DNA of 64,000 bases, taken from Meghimatium bilineatum. Lineage: Eukaryota; Mollusca; Gastropoda; Stylommatophora; Philomycidae. Both the position numbers and the translations under genes were made by a program. Where the stretch lies: positions 63,759,353 through 63,823,352 of the forward strand of contig CM067316.1 of the NCBI GenBank assembly GCA_034231615.1, given 5' to 3'. Under the pieces are notes generated by a model. It made no database searches and was not told where the DNA came from. It saw nothing but the letters and a program-made list of their open reading frames with translations. Below are positions 1 through 10,608 of this stretch, piece by piece. How positions within the stretch are numbered: the first letter of the stretch is position 1; the number at the start of each line of letters is the position of its first letter.

Positions 1-600
1 TCAACATCAAACATCAACATCAAACATCAACATCAAACATCAAACATCAACATCAAACATCAACATCAAACATCAACATCAAACTTCAACATGAAACATC
101 AACATGAAACATCAACATCAAACATCAACATCAAACATCAACATCAAACATCAAACATCAACATCAAACATCAACATGAAACATCAACATCAAACATCAA
201 CATCAAGCATCAACATCAAATATCAACATCAAATATCAACATCAACATCAAACTTCAACATCAACATCAAACATCAACATGAAACTTCAACATCAACATC
301 AACATCAAACATCAACATCAAACTTCAACATCAACATCAAACATCAACATCAAACATCAACATCAAACATCAACATCAAATATCAACATCAACATCAAAC
401 TTCAACATCAACATCAACCATCAACATCAAACGTCAACATGAAACTTCAACATCAAACCTCAACATAAAACATCAACATCAAACATCAACATCAAACTTC
501 AACATCCAATGTCATCATCAAACGTCAACATGAAATTTCAACATCAAACTTCAACACAAAAAATCCAAAAATCAACATCAAACATCAAGATTAAATTTTA
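1..600. repeat. CATCAA-type minisatellite, open at the left window edge
   Basis: Degenerate tandem array built on CATCAA and AACATCAAAC steps, decaying after about 540. It runs off the left edge of the window, so its full length is unknown. The open frames in it (His-Gln-Thr-Ser-rich peptides) simply follow the repeat period and occur in more than one frame, so I do not call a gene. Confidence 0.95.
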
Positions 601-970
601 ACTGAACATTAACATTTGAAATTGGTAATTTTGACCTACTGAGTGCCCCCCCCCCCCCGCCAATAAATTATAAATCATATTCCCCGCCCTCCCTTTTATA
701 ATTCTTACAATATACATGTCATGTCACAATCCTGCTATTATTTGCTCTCTTTTCTTGTCACATCACACAGGATGGATGTTGTAGCTGTTTTCCAATCGCC
801 AAATTTTGTCGTATAAAACAGGGCCACAAACAGTTCAGTAAGGAGAGGGCTTTTACAAGGGATTACACACAAATCATTCGAGGTAACTGCAAATAAAGTA
901 AATAGGTTACTAGAAAACTATCAATATAAAATATAGAAAATAACAATAAAACAAAGAACAAATACAAATG

Positions 971-1004
971 TCAACGTGTCGGTCCAATTGGGACCTTTAT
1001 CAAG
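971..1004 (-). ncRNA. Hammerhead-ribozyme-like motif, degenerate (left arm)
   Basis: On the minus strand the motif runs TTGATAA, then a perfect 5 bp helix GGTCC/GGACC, then GACAC and GTTGA. This is the order of a minimal type I hammerhead (CTGATGA, helix II, GAAAC, GTH) with several core bases changed, so activity is unlikely. Confidence 0.4.
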
Positions 1005-1087
1005 ACAACAAAAACAGTTAAAACACAAAACTATAACGAATATAAACAAAATGGATTTCTCCCACCAGGAAATCCTGTTTTTGTTGT

Positions 1088-1121
1088 CTTGATAAAGTTC
1101 CCAATTGGACCGACACGTTGA
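1088..1121 (+). ncRNA. Hammerhead-ribozyme-like motif, degenerate (right arm)
   Basis: Mirror copy of the motif at 971-1004, on the opposite strand. One base of the helix II equivalent differs (GTTCC against GGACC). The core is degenerate in the same way, consistent with the two arms sharing one origin. Confidence 0.4.
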
Positions 1122-1318
1122 CATTTGTATTTGTTCTTTGTTTTATTGTTATTTTCTATATTTTATATTGACAGTTTTCTAGTAACTTATTTACTTTATT
1201 TGCATTTACCTCTATTTGTCTGGTTACTGCTACACTTCCTTTTTGTCGGACATCGTCCGATATTTAGGTTATTTATACACAAATCATTCGCATGTTTTCC
1301 TGTGCAATTCCTTTTTTG

Positions 1319-1416
1319 TGATACGAAATAGGATGATATTTATAATACGAAATGGGATTACATTTATGATACGAAATTGGATGACATTTATGATACGAAA
1401 TGGGATGACATTTATG
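1319..1416. repeat. 24 bp minisatellite, 4 copies
   Basis: Four tandem units containing ATACGAAATGGGATGACATT with a few substitutions. Confidence 0.9.
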
Positions 1417-1962
1417 CGAAAATTGGTTAAGCTAGGGGTTGTATCCAGCGATTAGTTACACTCCCAGTATAAAAGGTATTAGAACATCCCCATTGTTTAG
1501 GTTGTTGCATCCTGATTACCGTGGTGCACATCTTGGCTGAGTGCCTCCGTCTTCAGCATATGTACTTGCTACGACAGACTATGGTCTTAATCGATTTTAT
1601 GATGGCCTGGCCAGTCTTAGTTTTCAGCCTTTGTTGACTTAACTAAGACCCATCTCCACAGCAAGGATCTGGCCTCCGTGGGGAGGGGATTGGGGGGGGG
1701 AGGGGTAGACAAATGCAATGTCCCAGAGAAACATCATGCAAGAAAAACTCTACGGACCTCTGTACGAGTTTACGAGTTACAAAACACAGTCAAACTTCAT
1801 ATGTAAGAATGTTCCAAGCGAACACAAGACGGAGATTATTATGTGCTAAACATCGCGTTCTGATTTGCTAAGTGGGGATGGAGTGGGTTTGTACCCGCCA
1901 CCCCATCCTCTTACTACGACTTGATACAGTACATACAATGACAATTAAAATAACATATGATT
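1417..1962. other. No recognisable feature
   Basis: Single-copy-looking sequence with a G-rich run at about 1679-1706. No open frame, RNA or repeat that I can support. Confidence 0.6.
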
Positions 1963-2075
1963 TCTACCGGACAACATATCCTAACATATACCTTCTACCC
2001 GACAACATATCCTAACATATACCTTCTACCCGACAACATATCCTAACATATATCTTCTACCCGAAAACATATCCT
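1963..2075. repeat. 31 bp minisatellite, about 4 copies
   Basis: Tandem units around CATATCCTAACATATACC followed by TTCTACCCGACAA. Confidence 0.9.
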
Positions 2076-2493
2076 AACTCTCACTTGTCCACAATTCATT
2101 ATACAAAATGAGATATCCCAGAAGGTCATACCAGCATTACAACCTCGCGCAATGCAAATCGGATGCACACGACATTTGCTGACAAATATCAGGTGTAATT
2201 TCGGCACATGGCGGATGTGATTGGACGTAACGAAAAATGTATTCAGAAACATCTCTCTGTACTTGATTGCATTAATTCTAGTGAATATTCCATCTCTCTA
2301 GATAATCAGTGTTGCCATCTCTATCCCAATTAAATCTTCTCTCGTTTCTCTCGATTTTAATTGCATACTCTCTACACGAGAAGGAAAAAACTGTAGCGAA
2401 CACACGATCAATAACTCTAGTGTTTCAACAATGTAAAACAGACTAGAGTTATCGTTTTTTATTTGTTACTCATGTAACGTGACCAAAGTTTGT
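2076..2493. other. No recognisable feature
   Basis: AT-rich sequence between two arrays. The short open frames show no recognisable domain. Confidence 0.6.
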
Positions 2494-3300
2494 GTGTGAA
2501 GTAATATTTGTGCGTGAGTAGTAATGTTTATATGTGAGTAATAATGTGTGTGTGAGAGCGTTAGAGTAGTAATGTTTGTGTGAGAGCGTTAGAGTAGTAA
2601 TGTTTGTGTGAGAGCGTTAGAGTAGTAATGTGTGTGTGCGTTAGAGTAGTAATGTTTGTGTGCGTTAGAGTAGTAATGTTTGTGTGAGAACGTTAGAGTA
2701 GTAATGTGTGTGTGCGTTAGAGTAGTAATGTTTGTGTGAGAGCATTAGAGTAGTAATAATTGTGTGCGTTAGAGTGGTAATGTTTGTGTGCGTTAGAGTA
2801 GTAATGTTTGTGTGAGAGCGTTAGAATAGTAATGTTTATGTGCGTTAGAGTAGTAATTTTTGTGTGCGTTAGAGTAGTAATGTTTGTGTGAGAGCGTTAG
2901 AATAGTAATGTTTGTGTGCGTTAGAGTAGTAATGTTTGTGTGAGAGCGTTAGAATAGTAATGTTTGTGTGCGTTAGAGTAGTAATTTTTGTGTGCGTTAG
3001 AGTAGTAATGTTTGTGTGAGAGCGTTAGAGTAGTAATGTTTGTGTAAGAGCGTTAGAGTAGTAATGTTTGTGTGCGTTAGAGTAGTAATGTTTGTGTGAG
3101 AGCGTTAGAGTAGTAATGTTTGTGTGAGAGCGTTAGAGTAGTAATGTTTGTGTGAGAGCGTTAGAGTAGTAATGTTTGTGTGAGAGCGTTAGAGTAGTAA
3201 TGTTTGTGTGAGAGCGTTAGAGTAGTAATGTTTGTGTGAGAGCGTTAGAGTAGTAATGTTTGTGTGAGAGCGTTAGAGTAGTAATGTTTGTGTATTATTA
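2494..3300. repeat. 28/20 bp minisatellite (AGTAGTAATG family)
   Basis: About 30 units mixing a 28 bp form (GTTTGTGTGAGAGCGTTAG core) with a shorter 20 bp form lacking the GAGAG step. The last eight or so units are the uniform 28 bp form, suggesting recent expansion at the right side. Confidence 0.95.
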
Positions 3301-3550
3301 TTTGTATGGAAATAGCAATATTTGTAGAGGAGTAGTAATGTTTGCAGGAGATTAGCAATGTATTTGTGTGAGTAGTAATGTTTGTATGTTAGTAGTAATG
3401 TTTGTATGTTAGTAGTAATATTTATATGTGATTAGTACTGTATCTATGTGAGTAATGATTTTTGTGTGAATAGAAATGTTTTTATGTGAGTAGTACTGTT
3501 TGTATGTGAGCATTAATGTTTGTATGTGAGTAGTAATGTTTGAATTACTC
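3301..3550. repeat. 20 bp minisatellite, degenerate left half
   Basis: Units resembling GTATGTGAGTAGTAATGTTT. They continue the 2494-3300 array and match the array at 3803-4035 on the far side of a LINE fragment. Confidence 0.85.
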
Positions 3551-3559
3551 CTCAAAACT

Positions 3560-3800
3560 AATTTTAAAACCCGCAAAATAACATATTTTGGACATATAAA
3601 GAGACACAATAGTCTAGAAAGATTAATCATGGAGGCAAAGTTCCAGGAAAGAGAACAAAAGGCAGACCATGGCTACAATGCACACAGGATATCGAAGACC
3701 TTCTGAACATGACCATGGAAGAAGCTGGGCAGCTTGCACAGAACCGAAATATTTACAGAATTTTGTGAGGACAACGTTCTGTAATAGAACTTATCACATA
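3560..3800 (+). mobile_element. LINE 3' fragment inside the 20 bp minisatellite
   Basis: The plus strand encodes the tail of a LINE ORF2: a Y-F-G-H-I-K-R-H stretch, NSLERLI, then in another frame GKRTKGRP and MEEAGQLAQNR. These are the FGH and basic GRP blocks followed by the Asp/Asn-Arg tail common to many metazoan LINEs. The fragment is 5' truncated and carries at least one frameshift near 3640. Array units of the same family flank it, so it probably inserted into the array. Clade not resolved. Confidence 0.7.
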
Positions 3801-3802
3801 GA

Positions 3803-4075
3803 GAGTAATGTTTATATGTGAGTAGTAATGTTTATATGTGAGTAGTAATGTTTATACGTGAGTAGTAATGTTTATACGTGAGTAGTAATGTTTATATGTG
3901 AGTAGTAATGTTTATATGTGAGTAGTAATGTTTATATGTGAGTAGTAATGTTTATATGTGAGTAGTAATGTTTATACGTGAGTAGTAATGTTTATATGTG
4001 AGTAGTAATGTTTATATGCTATTAATAATGTTTGAATGTACGCAACAATGTGTGTGTGTGTGTGTGTGTGTGTGT
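3803..4075. repeat. 20 bp minisatellite, right half, plus (GT)n
   Basis: Eleven regular units of GAGTAGTAATGTTTATATGT up to about 4035, then a short (GT)n run at 4050-4074. Confidence 0.95.
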
Positions 4076-4084
4076 TATAGTTTA

Positions 4085-4815
4085 TGTGCATGTACTAGAG
4101 GCAGCGTGCGAAGATTACAATATGAGATTAATCACATCAAAAACAGAGACTGAAAATATGCAAAGTAACAGAACAGCTAAATGTGTATGTTAACTGCACA
4201 AAACTAAAACAGACATCAGAATTTCAATATCTAGGAAGAATTTGTACAGAAGACGAAGAAATTGATAGAGAAATTGAGATAAGGTGGCGAAAAGCAAATG
4301 CTGTAACATACCAACTGTAACCGCTGCTTGAGACACTAGCGATAAACATGGCGACCAAACGACAGATAATAAACACCATCCTTATTCCAATTATGTTACC
4401 AGTGCCAGACATTGTCCCTGACACAAACACCCGAGAAGGATTATAACATGTGAGATGAAATGTCTGAGAAGGGTTATAAACGTTACTAGAAGAGACCGAA
4501 TGAGAAACGAAGACATCAGAAAGATTACAATGCAAACAATATATAGAAAAACAGCAGATCAACTGGTTAGGACACCTTATACGAATGAAACCATGATAAC
4601 CAGCCATCCAGGTGTACAACAGTAGAAATAACGGCTACAAAGCAAGAGGTAGACCAAGAACAAGATGGGAAGATTCAATCAGAGAGATTGTTAAGAACCA
4701 CGTCCTGACCATGGCAAGCTCATCAAAGATGGGCAAAGGTAGAAAACTTCAACACCCCACAACGCCTGACGGCACTTGTGGAAAATAAAATAGATAGATA
4801 AAGATAGATAGGTAC
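4085..4815 (+). mobile_element. LINE 3' fragment (RRDR-type family) with (GATA)n tail
   Basis: Plus-strand frames give FQYLGRICTEDEEIDREI (the RT FxYLG block with the following Asp/Glu-Ile motif), then INWLGHLIRM and KARGRPRTRWEDSIREI, in LINE order. Several stops and frameshifts are present. The 3' end runs into a GATA-rich tail at about 4785-4815, a plausible LINE tail. The same family occurs at 38013 (plus) and 54060 (minus). Confidence 0.75.
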
Positions 4816-5080
4816 AGTCTATGTGTATGGTATAGTGTATGTACACGGTACAGTCTATGTGTATGGTACAGTTTATGTACACGTACAGTCTATGTGTATG
4901 GTATAGTTTATGTACACGGTACAGTCTATGTGTATGGTATAGTTTATGTACACGGTACAGTCTATGTGTATGGTATAGTTTATGTACACGGTACAGTCTA
5001 TGTGTATGGTATAGTTTATGTACACGGTACAGTCTATGTGTATGGTATAGTTTATGTACACGGTACATTCTATATACAGA
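4811..5080. repeat. 36 bp minisatellite, about 7 copies
   Basis: Alternating steps TACAGTCTATGTGTATGG and TATAGTTTATGTACACGG. The 36 bp period keeps several frames open on both strands; these are not genes. Confidence 0.95.
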
Positions 5081-5084
5081 ATAC

Positions 5085-5287
5085 ACCACCAATCTCTTGA
5101 ATGGATACCTACAGGCAAAAGAGCAAGGGGTAGACCAAAAGAAACACTCAGAAGAACAATACTTAGAGAAAGTAAAACAGGCAATATTCATACTATTCAA
5201 GAACTGCACAGAATAGCTTTGAACAGACAGAATTGGAGAGATCTGACCTCTGCCCTGTGCGCTAACTTCAGCGCAAAAGGAAAATGA
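5085..5287 (+). mobile_element. LINE 3' terminal fragment
   Basis: Encodes LEWIPTGKRARGRPKETLRR, then IHTIQELHRIALNRQNWRDL. This is the W-x-P-x-GKRxRGRPKxTWRR and DRxxWR tail of LINE ORF2. Only the last 65 or so codons survive, sandwiched between two arrays of related units (4811-5080 and 5288-5850). Confidence 0.75.
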
Positions 5288-5850
5288 ACAGTCTATATGA
5301 ATGTTGCAATTTATGTGTATGGTACAGTCTGCGTATGTTGTAATTTATGTGCATAGTACAGTCTATGTGAATGCTATAATTTATATGTAAGGTACAGTTT
5401 ATACGTAAGGTATAGTTTATGTGTATAGGATAGTTTATATGTTTGATGCAGTTTATGTGTTATGGTTAATGTTTAGGTTATAGTTTATGTGTATAGAAAA
5501 GTTTATGCGTAAAGTATAGTTAATGTGTATGGTATAGTTTATATGTATGCCACAGTGTATGTGTGAAATAATTTATGTTTATGGTATAGCTTATGTTTAT
5601 GGTACAATTTATGCGCAAGGTATATTTTATGTGTGTAATATAATTCATGTTAAAGGTATAGTTTATGTGTATGATATAGTTAATGTGCAATGTATAGTTT
5701 ATGTGTATGGTATGGTATAGTTTATTTGTAAGATGTAGTTTATGTGCAGGGTATAGTTTATGCGCAAGGTATAATATTTTATGGTACAATTTATGCGCAA
5801 GGTATCATTTATGCGCAAGTATCTAGTATGTTTATATAGTACCACATATG
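5288..5850. repeat. Degenerate 18 bp minisatellite
   Basis: Imperfect units like TATGTGTATGGTATAGTT, an older relative of the 36 bp array at 4811-5080. Confidence 0.85.
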
Positions 5851-6083
5851 TATACAAATTAAATAGGTGACATGGAAGACCCAAGATCAGAACATTGCGA
5901 GGTGTATGTTTATAACCTCATCGTCCGTATGGTTACACAAGGAGGGAGCACAGACTAGCGACACTGCTGCCCGCCACGAATCTCGTAAAATACGATTAAG
6001 GATGATTTTGCAGTTGAGATTGTCTGTCCACTTCCATAGAGTGTCAATTATACACAGAAGCAATGTTAAATTCGGTTACTCCT

Positions 6084-6192
6084 TGTACAGGCCGGAAGGC
6101 TCAGATATAGCAGCTACGTTGTAAACGATGACACGACGCATACCGTTCTCCGAACTACATCTGTACAAGTGTGGAAGCGAACGCAGAAGAAC
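6084..6192 (-). repeat. SINE-like family B, 5' part
   Basis: Minus-strand copy of the B head: GAACGAACGCAGAAGAA on the plus strand corresponds to the CTTCTTCTGCGTTCG start. It continues through the GGAGAACGGAATGCG-like segment to the TGCGATATCTG-like segment. Confidence 0.65.
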
Positions 6193-6419
6193 AAGCACAT
6201 CATCCCTTACGCAAGTTGATCACTGATAATACTATTCTAACACCGTATTTCCATAACCCATTAACAGGGGCAGATTCTTGTGTGAGATTCTGGCCAGACT
6301 TTGGCCGCAAGTACAACCAACCTGAATACATGCCAAGAGCATCCATTATTAATCTTGTGTGGCATGGTTTGTGTGTGTGTGTGTCAGATTAGCCCCAAGC
6401 TTATATACTAGAGTGTAGT

Positions 6420-6625
6420 CCAGAAATTTTCTCAATTTTTGCTGCCATTTTTTACCCCTCCCCTTCCTTTTGTCAACAACTGTTAAGAATTCAAAGGCCT
6501 CGCCTCCCTCCCCTGTTTTTATGTTAAATTCCCCCGTCCCCCTTAATATTTTTGGCAGAAAAAGTACGAAGAAACGATAAAATTGTATGATATTTTTAGG
6601 AAAATGTTTCAAATTCAATTTAATG
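6420..6625 (-). repeat. G-rich dispersed repeat E, partial
   Basis: On the minus strand it shares an AACAGTTGTTGACAA block and the following G/A-rich stretch with 21880-22165. Class unknown. Confidence 0.45.
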
Positions 6626-6863
6626 GGTGTATAAAAACAGTATTGTTGACTTCAGCGGTTATTATGAACATTTATAGGCAGCCCTAGGGGGATATATGAA
6701 TCCTCATCATCTGGTGCCGTCTCCGCATCGAATTTTGCAGCCAACCATCCATGCATAGGATTATGATTTATCTTTCTATGACATATTATGATATTAGCAT
6801 GCTAGGTCAACCCCGATTGTAGTCCTATGGGAATATATATATATACGATGTAGGAGACACTTT

Positions 6864-7270
6864 GTGGTCTACGTGATATTGTGTACAATTTTTGATGTAT
6901 GTGTATTGTGTACAATATTTGGTCTACATGTATTGTGTACAATATTTGGTCTACATGTATTTTGTACAATATTTGGTCTACATGTATTGTGTACAATATT
7001 TGATCTACATGTATTTTGTACAATATTTGGTCTACATGTATTGTGTACAATATTTGATCTACATGTATTGTGTACAATATTTGGTCTACATGTATTTTGT
7101 ACAATATTTGGTCTACATGTATTTTGTACAATATTTGGTCTACATGTATTGTGTACAATATTTGGTCTACATGTATTTTGTACAATATTTGGTCTACATG
7201 TATTGTGTACAATATTTGATCTACATGTATTGTGTACAATATTTGGTCTACATGTATTTTGTACAATATT
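6864..7270. repeat. 27 bp minisatellite, about 15 copies
   Basis: Units of GTGTACAATATTTGGTCTAC plus ATGTATT. Contains TACATGTA and TGTACA dyads. The period of nine codons makes long open frames on both strands. The array resumes at 8021 after a LINE insertion. Confidence 0.95.
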
Positions 7271-8031
7271 TGGTGTATGTGTTAGTTAGCTAGTTAGTTA
7301 GTTAGTCGTCGGATCATCATCACTGCAAAATGGACACATCCATAGTTGCTCCGATCTCTCCTTGAGTGTATCCGCCATCACACTTCTGCTGACAGTACCG
7401 GTCCTATGCTGGTTGACCATCATTCTTCTGCGCCCTCCAAAATGTTCACCTCTAGCAACACCGCATTTCAATCCCTGATCTTTAATCCTAGCCATTTAAA
7501 AGGAATCATCATCCACATTAGTCTCACTCTCGCGTGTTATATCTCTTAAGGAGTTCAAAACATCAGCGTGATCCATTGCCCCATCGCCCTGTGCCACAAT
7601 CGCACACGATGCCAGTTGATCCGCTCTTTCATTGCCTCGAACGCCCACGTCCCGGCACGAAAATAAATGTAACCGCTTTCAAGCTCGCATTTCTCAAGGC
7701 CTCAATCCACTGTTCGCGAACGAGACCCACTTGTACCTTCTTAATCATACTCATAGAGTCACTCAAGATGCAGACCTGCGTTACCTTCTGTGTGCGTAGC
7801 CACTCGAATGCCTTGGTCACCGCCATAGTCTCCATGGTCATACTACTCGTAGTGACCGCAAAAGCACCACTTTCCTCCTTGATCGTTTTACCTGCGCACT
7901 GAGCTGTAAAGGCCCAAGCACTGCGAACATGCCTAATTACAGATCCATCAGTGTATATAATCACATCCCCCTCTTTGATATTCTCACTGATTAAAGCCTG
8001 CACTGATACACCTGCAGGCTGGTGTATGTGT
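7271..8031 (-). mobile_element. I-like LINE 3' end with RNase H, inserted in an array with 12 bp target-site duplication
   Basis: Minus strand. An RNase H domain is visible at about 8000-7630: IIYTDGSV (first Asp), METMAV (Glu), ILSDSMS (Asp), then a frameshift before a GNERADQLA-like fourth-Asp block at about 7640-7600. Downstream is MVNQHRTGTVSR with a CPFC tail (7495-7298). The 3' end is a (CTAA)n-like tail at 7283-7308. TGGTGTATGTGT occurs at 7271-7282 and 8020-8031, a target-site duplication made of array sequence, so the LINE (7283-8019, 5' truncated) landed in the 27 bp minisatellite. RNase H is typical of I-superfamily LINEs. Confidence 0.85.
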
Positions 8032-8130
8032 ATTGTGTACAAATGTTTGATCTACGTACATTGTGAACAACGCTTGGTATAATTATTATTGTGTACAATT
8101 TTTGGTCTAATTATTAGTGTGTACAATTAT
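8032..8130. repeat. Remnant of the 27 bp minisatellite
   Basis: Diverged units with TGTGTACAATTTTTGGTCTA, the right flank of the array interrupted by the LINE at 7283-8019. Confidence 0.8.
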
Positions 8131-8485
8131 TTTTATTGTTGGCTTGTGTTTCTCAATATTCGAAATATATATCTGCTGCACTTTTGAACGATATTTTTCT
8201 TCTTCAGCTTTCAGTCTCTAATTCCTGCCAGTCTGTAGGATAGGGTCTGGAAAAATTAAATGAAAGCCTTCATGACTTACAACTTGGTTGCGATAACTGC
8301 GCCTTTCTACTTGACCGTAGATGACCATGTCAGCGTGACATTTTTTGCTCGATTCCTAATCTCTTTTGGTCGCTTCTTGCATAACAGTGTTTCCATTTTG
8401 AAGCTTTGAGACACCATAGATTTGAGCTGTTAGATTGCTTTTGTTCAGTCATTGTCTTGAAATCTACTTTATATATTTATTGTTC
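8131..8485. other. No recognisable feature
   Basis: No gene, RNA or repeat that I can support. Confidence 0.55.
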
Positions 8486-8825
8486 TGTTGAGATGACCAT
8501 CACATCTGTAATAAATGAGAGACTATAAACGATGTCTTCACATGAGAATCCCGTAACCATAACCCTATTCTGTGAGATGATCATCACATCTGTAATAAAT
8601 GGGAGACTGTAAACGATGTCTTCACATGAGAATCCCGTAACCCTAACCCTATTCTGTGAGATGATCATCACATCTGTAATAAATGGGAGACTATAAACGA
8701 TGTCTTCACATGAGAATCCCGTAACCATAACCCTATTCTGTGAGATGACCATCACATCTGTAATAAGTGAAAAACTGTGGACGATGCCTTCACATGTCAA
8801 TCTCGTAACGTCAAATACGTTATCA
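8486..8825. repeat. 84 bp tandem repeat, about 4 copies
   Basis: Units begin near GAGATGATCATCACATCTG and include TCTTCACATGAGAATCCCGT. The last copy is the most diverged. Confidence 0.95.
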
Positions 8826-8937
8826 TTTGTAAGCAATTTGACAAGAAATGTATAGGTGAAACTGGAAAAAGCACTACAGAACACCTACTACTGTCGCTTA
8901 TATTTCAATGGCGCTAACCATCGTGGTGCTCTTCTCT

Positions 8938-9240
8938 CCTCCGTGTCGACAATAAAAATTCAGAGACCCACCCACATGTTCAATTATGTACAAAAATATA
9001 AACCCCTCCCCTCCCACCTTTTTCACCCCCACCATTTCAATTTTTGTTTTGCACAAAATGTACGAAAACACTGCATGTTTTTTTTTCTTCAAATTTTGCG
9101 GAAACATTTTCAATTTCCAATTATTTAATTGGTATATACAAATTGTTATTGACGTCAATTTTTTCAACATCTATCTTCCTTCCGCCCTCCCCCCACCCCT
9201 AGCCCAATGTATTTGTTGACACAATTTCAGCCGATAACAA
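8938..9240 (-). repeat. G-rich dispersed repeat E
   Basis: Minus strand shares AATTGACGT and TATACCAATTAAA blocks and G-rich runs with 21880-22165. Unclassified, non-coding. Confidence 0.55.
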
Positions 9241-10046
9241 AATGAATGTAAATAAAATGATCATTGAAATAAACAAAGTGATGTCTGGAATTTATGTGAA
9301 AACTTGTACGAAATATAAATGATAAATCGATTATACTTCAGATTCAATTACAAAGTATATATTCCTGCATAATATCGTTTACATAACGTTGCTATCATCA
9401 CCGCCCAGCCTAGAATGCCCTAATCGATTACACAGCCGTGTCAAACATTACATTTCTAAAAATATCGTCGGTATAACATAAAAACAAAATTTGATGAGCT
9501 CAACGGTATAAAACCCTTTATAAAGTACATTTATGTCACATAGAAGAAGTAATCGAGTTGTCTGCAATGTTAAACGTGAATCGAATATCATCGGCAGCTA
9601 CTGCTCCAGGCAAGAATCATCCACTGCTTCATTTAAAAAAAAAATCGTAATCGTAATAATAAAATAAGTATATAATTTTAGTCTTCAAGACTTCAAGATG
9701 GGTTGGATGTGAGCATACCAAGTCCTCTAATCAAGTTTCGGTAATATAGGCTAGTAGATAAAATAAAATAAAAGGGAGGGTGGTGTTCAAACCCCAAACC
9801 CTAGCAAATCGAAACATGATTTTTAATAATAAAAACTTGGTCAAAAGCCTTGAAACAAAGCCAACCCCCTCCAATCTTAGCGATATTTTACAAAATGTTC
9901 ATCAAATTATCATCAAACAAGAAGGTCTGACATACGAAAACGCACGAATGATATTTTAAAAAAAATTATTTGGAACCCCCCCCCCCCCAAAGGAGATCAA
10001 ATTTTACAGAACTGCGTATATATACTGACACACATTAAAACATCAC
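9241..10046. other. No recognisable feature; poly-C run
   Basis: AT-rich sequence with a C13-14 tract at about 9977-9990. No supported gene. Confidence 0.55.
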
Positions 10047-10608
10047 AATCCACGGGAGTGTAGTTTCATCTACCTGGGCAATCCACGGGAGTGTAGTTTT
10101 ATCTACCTGGGCAATCCACGGGAGTGTAGTTTCATCTACCTGGGCAATCCACGGGAGTGTAGTTTTATCTACCTGGGCAATCCACGGGAGTGTAGTTTTA
10201 TCTACCTGGGCAATCCACGGGAGTGTAGTTTCATCTACCTGGACAATCCACGGGAGTGTAGTTTTATCTACCTGGGCAATCCACGGGAGTGTAGTTTCAT
10301 CTACCTGGACAATCCACGGGAGTGTAGTTTTATCTACCTGGGCAATCCACGGGAGTGTAGTTTTATCTACCTGGGCAATCCACGGGAGTGTAGTTTTATC
10401 TACCTGGGCAATCCACGAGAGTGTCGTTTTATCTACCTGGGCAATCCACGGGAGTGTAGTTTCATCTACCTGGACAATCCACGGGAGTGTAGTTTCATCT
10501 ACCTGGACAATCCACGGGAGTGTAGTTTTATCTACCTGGGCAATCCACGGGAGTGTAGTTTTATCTACCTGGGCAATCCACGGGAGTGTAGTTTTTATCT
10601 ACCTGGGC
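10047..10608 (+). repeat. 33 bp minisatellite derived from LINE RT sequence, 17 copies
   Basis: Seventeen units of 33 bp (AATCCACGGGAGTGTAGTTT, then TATCTACCTGGGC). Each unit encodes NPRECSFIYLG on the plus strand, and the last unit runs into NTLLQDINIDTEV of the LINE at 10610. FxYLG is a standard LINE RT block, so the unit is LINE coding sequence that expanded at the 5' side of the fragment. The final unit has one extra T. Confidence 0.85.

Larger units (their letters stand above)
867..1290. mobile_element. Inverted-repeat element with hammerhead-like motifs and a 14 bp target-site duplication
   Basis: Two arms of 137 bp, 881-1017 and 1075-1211, are near-perfect reverse complements around a 57 bp loop. 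Each arm carries a hammerhead-ribozyme-like motif. The direct repeat ACACAAATCATTCG occurs at 867-880 and 1277-1290 and reads as a target-site duplication, so the inserted unit is about 881-1276. No reverse transcriptase is visible, so this would be a non-autonomous copy. Penelope-like elements are known to carry hammerhead motifs and can have inverted terminal copies; assigning this element to them is inference. Confidence 0.6.

Noticed and set aside
921-1331. Small Phe/Leu/Val-rich membrane-like ORFs
   Set aside because: Both lie in AT-rich arms of the foldback element and are mirror images of each other, so not independent genes.
7534-7902. 122-codon plus-strand ORF
   Set aside because: Antisense to the RNase H domain of the LINE at 7283-8019.
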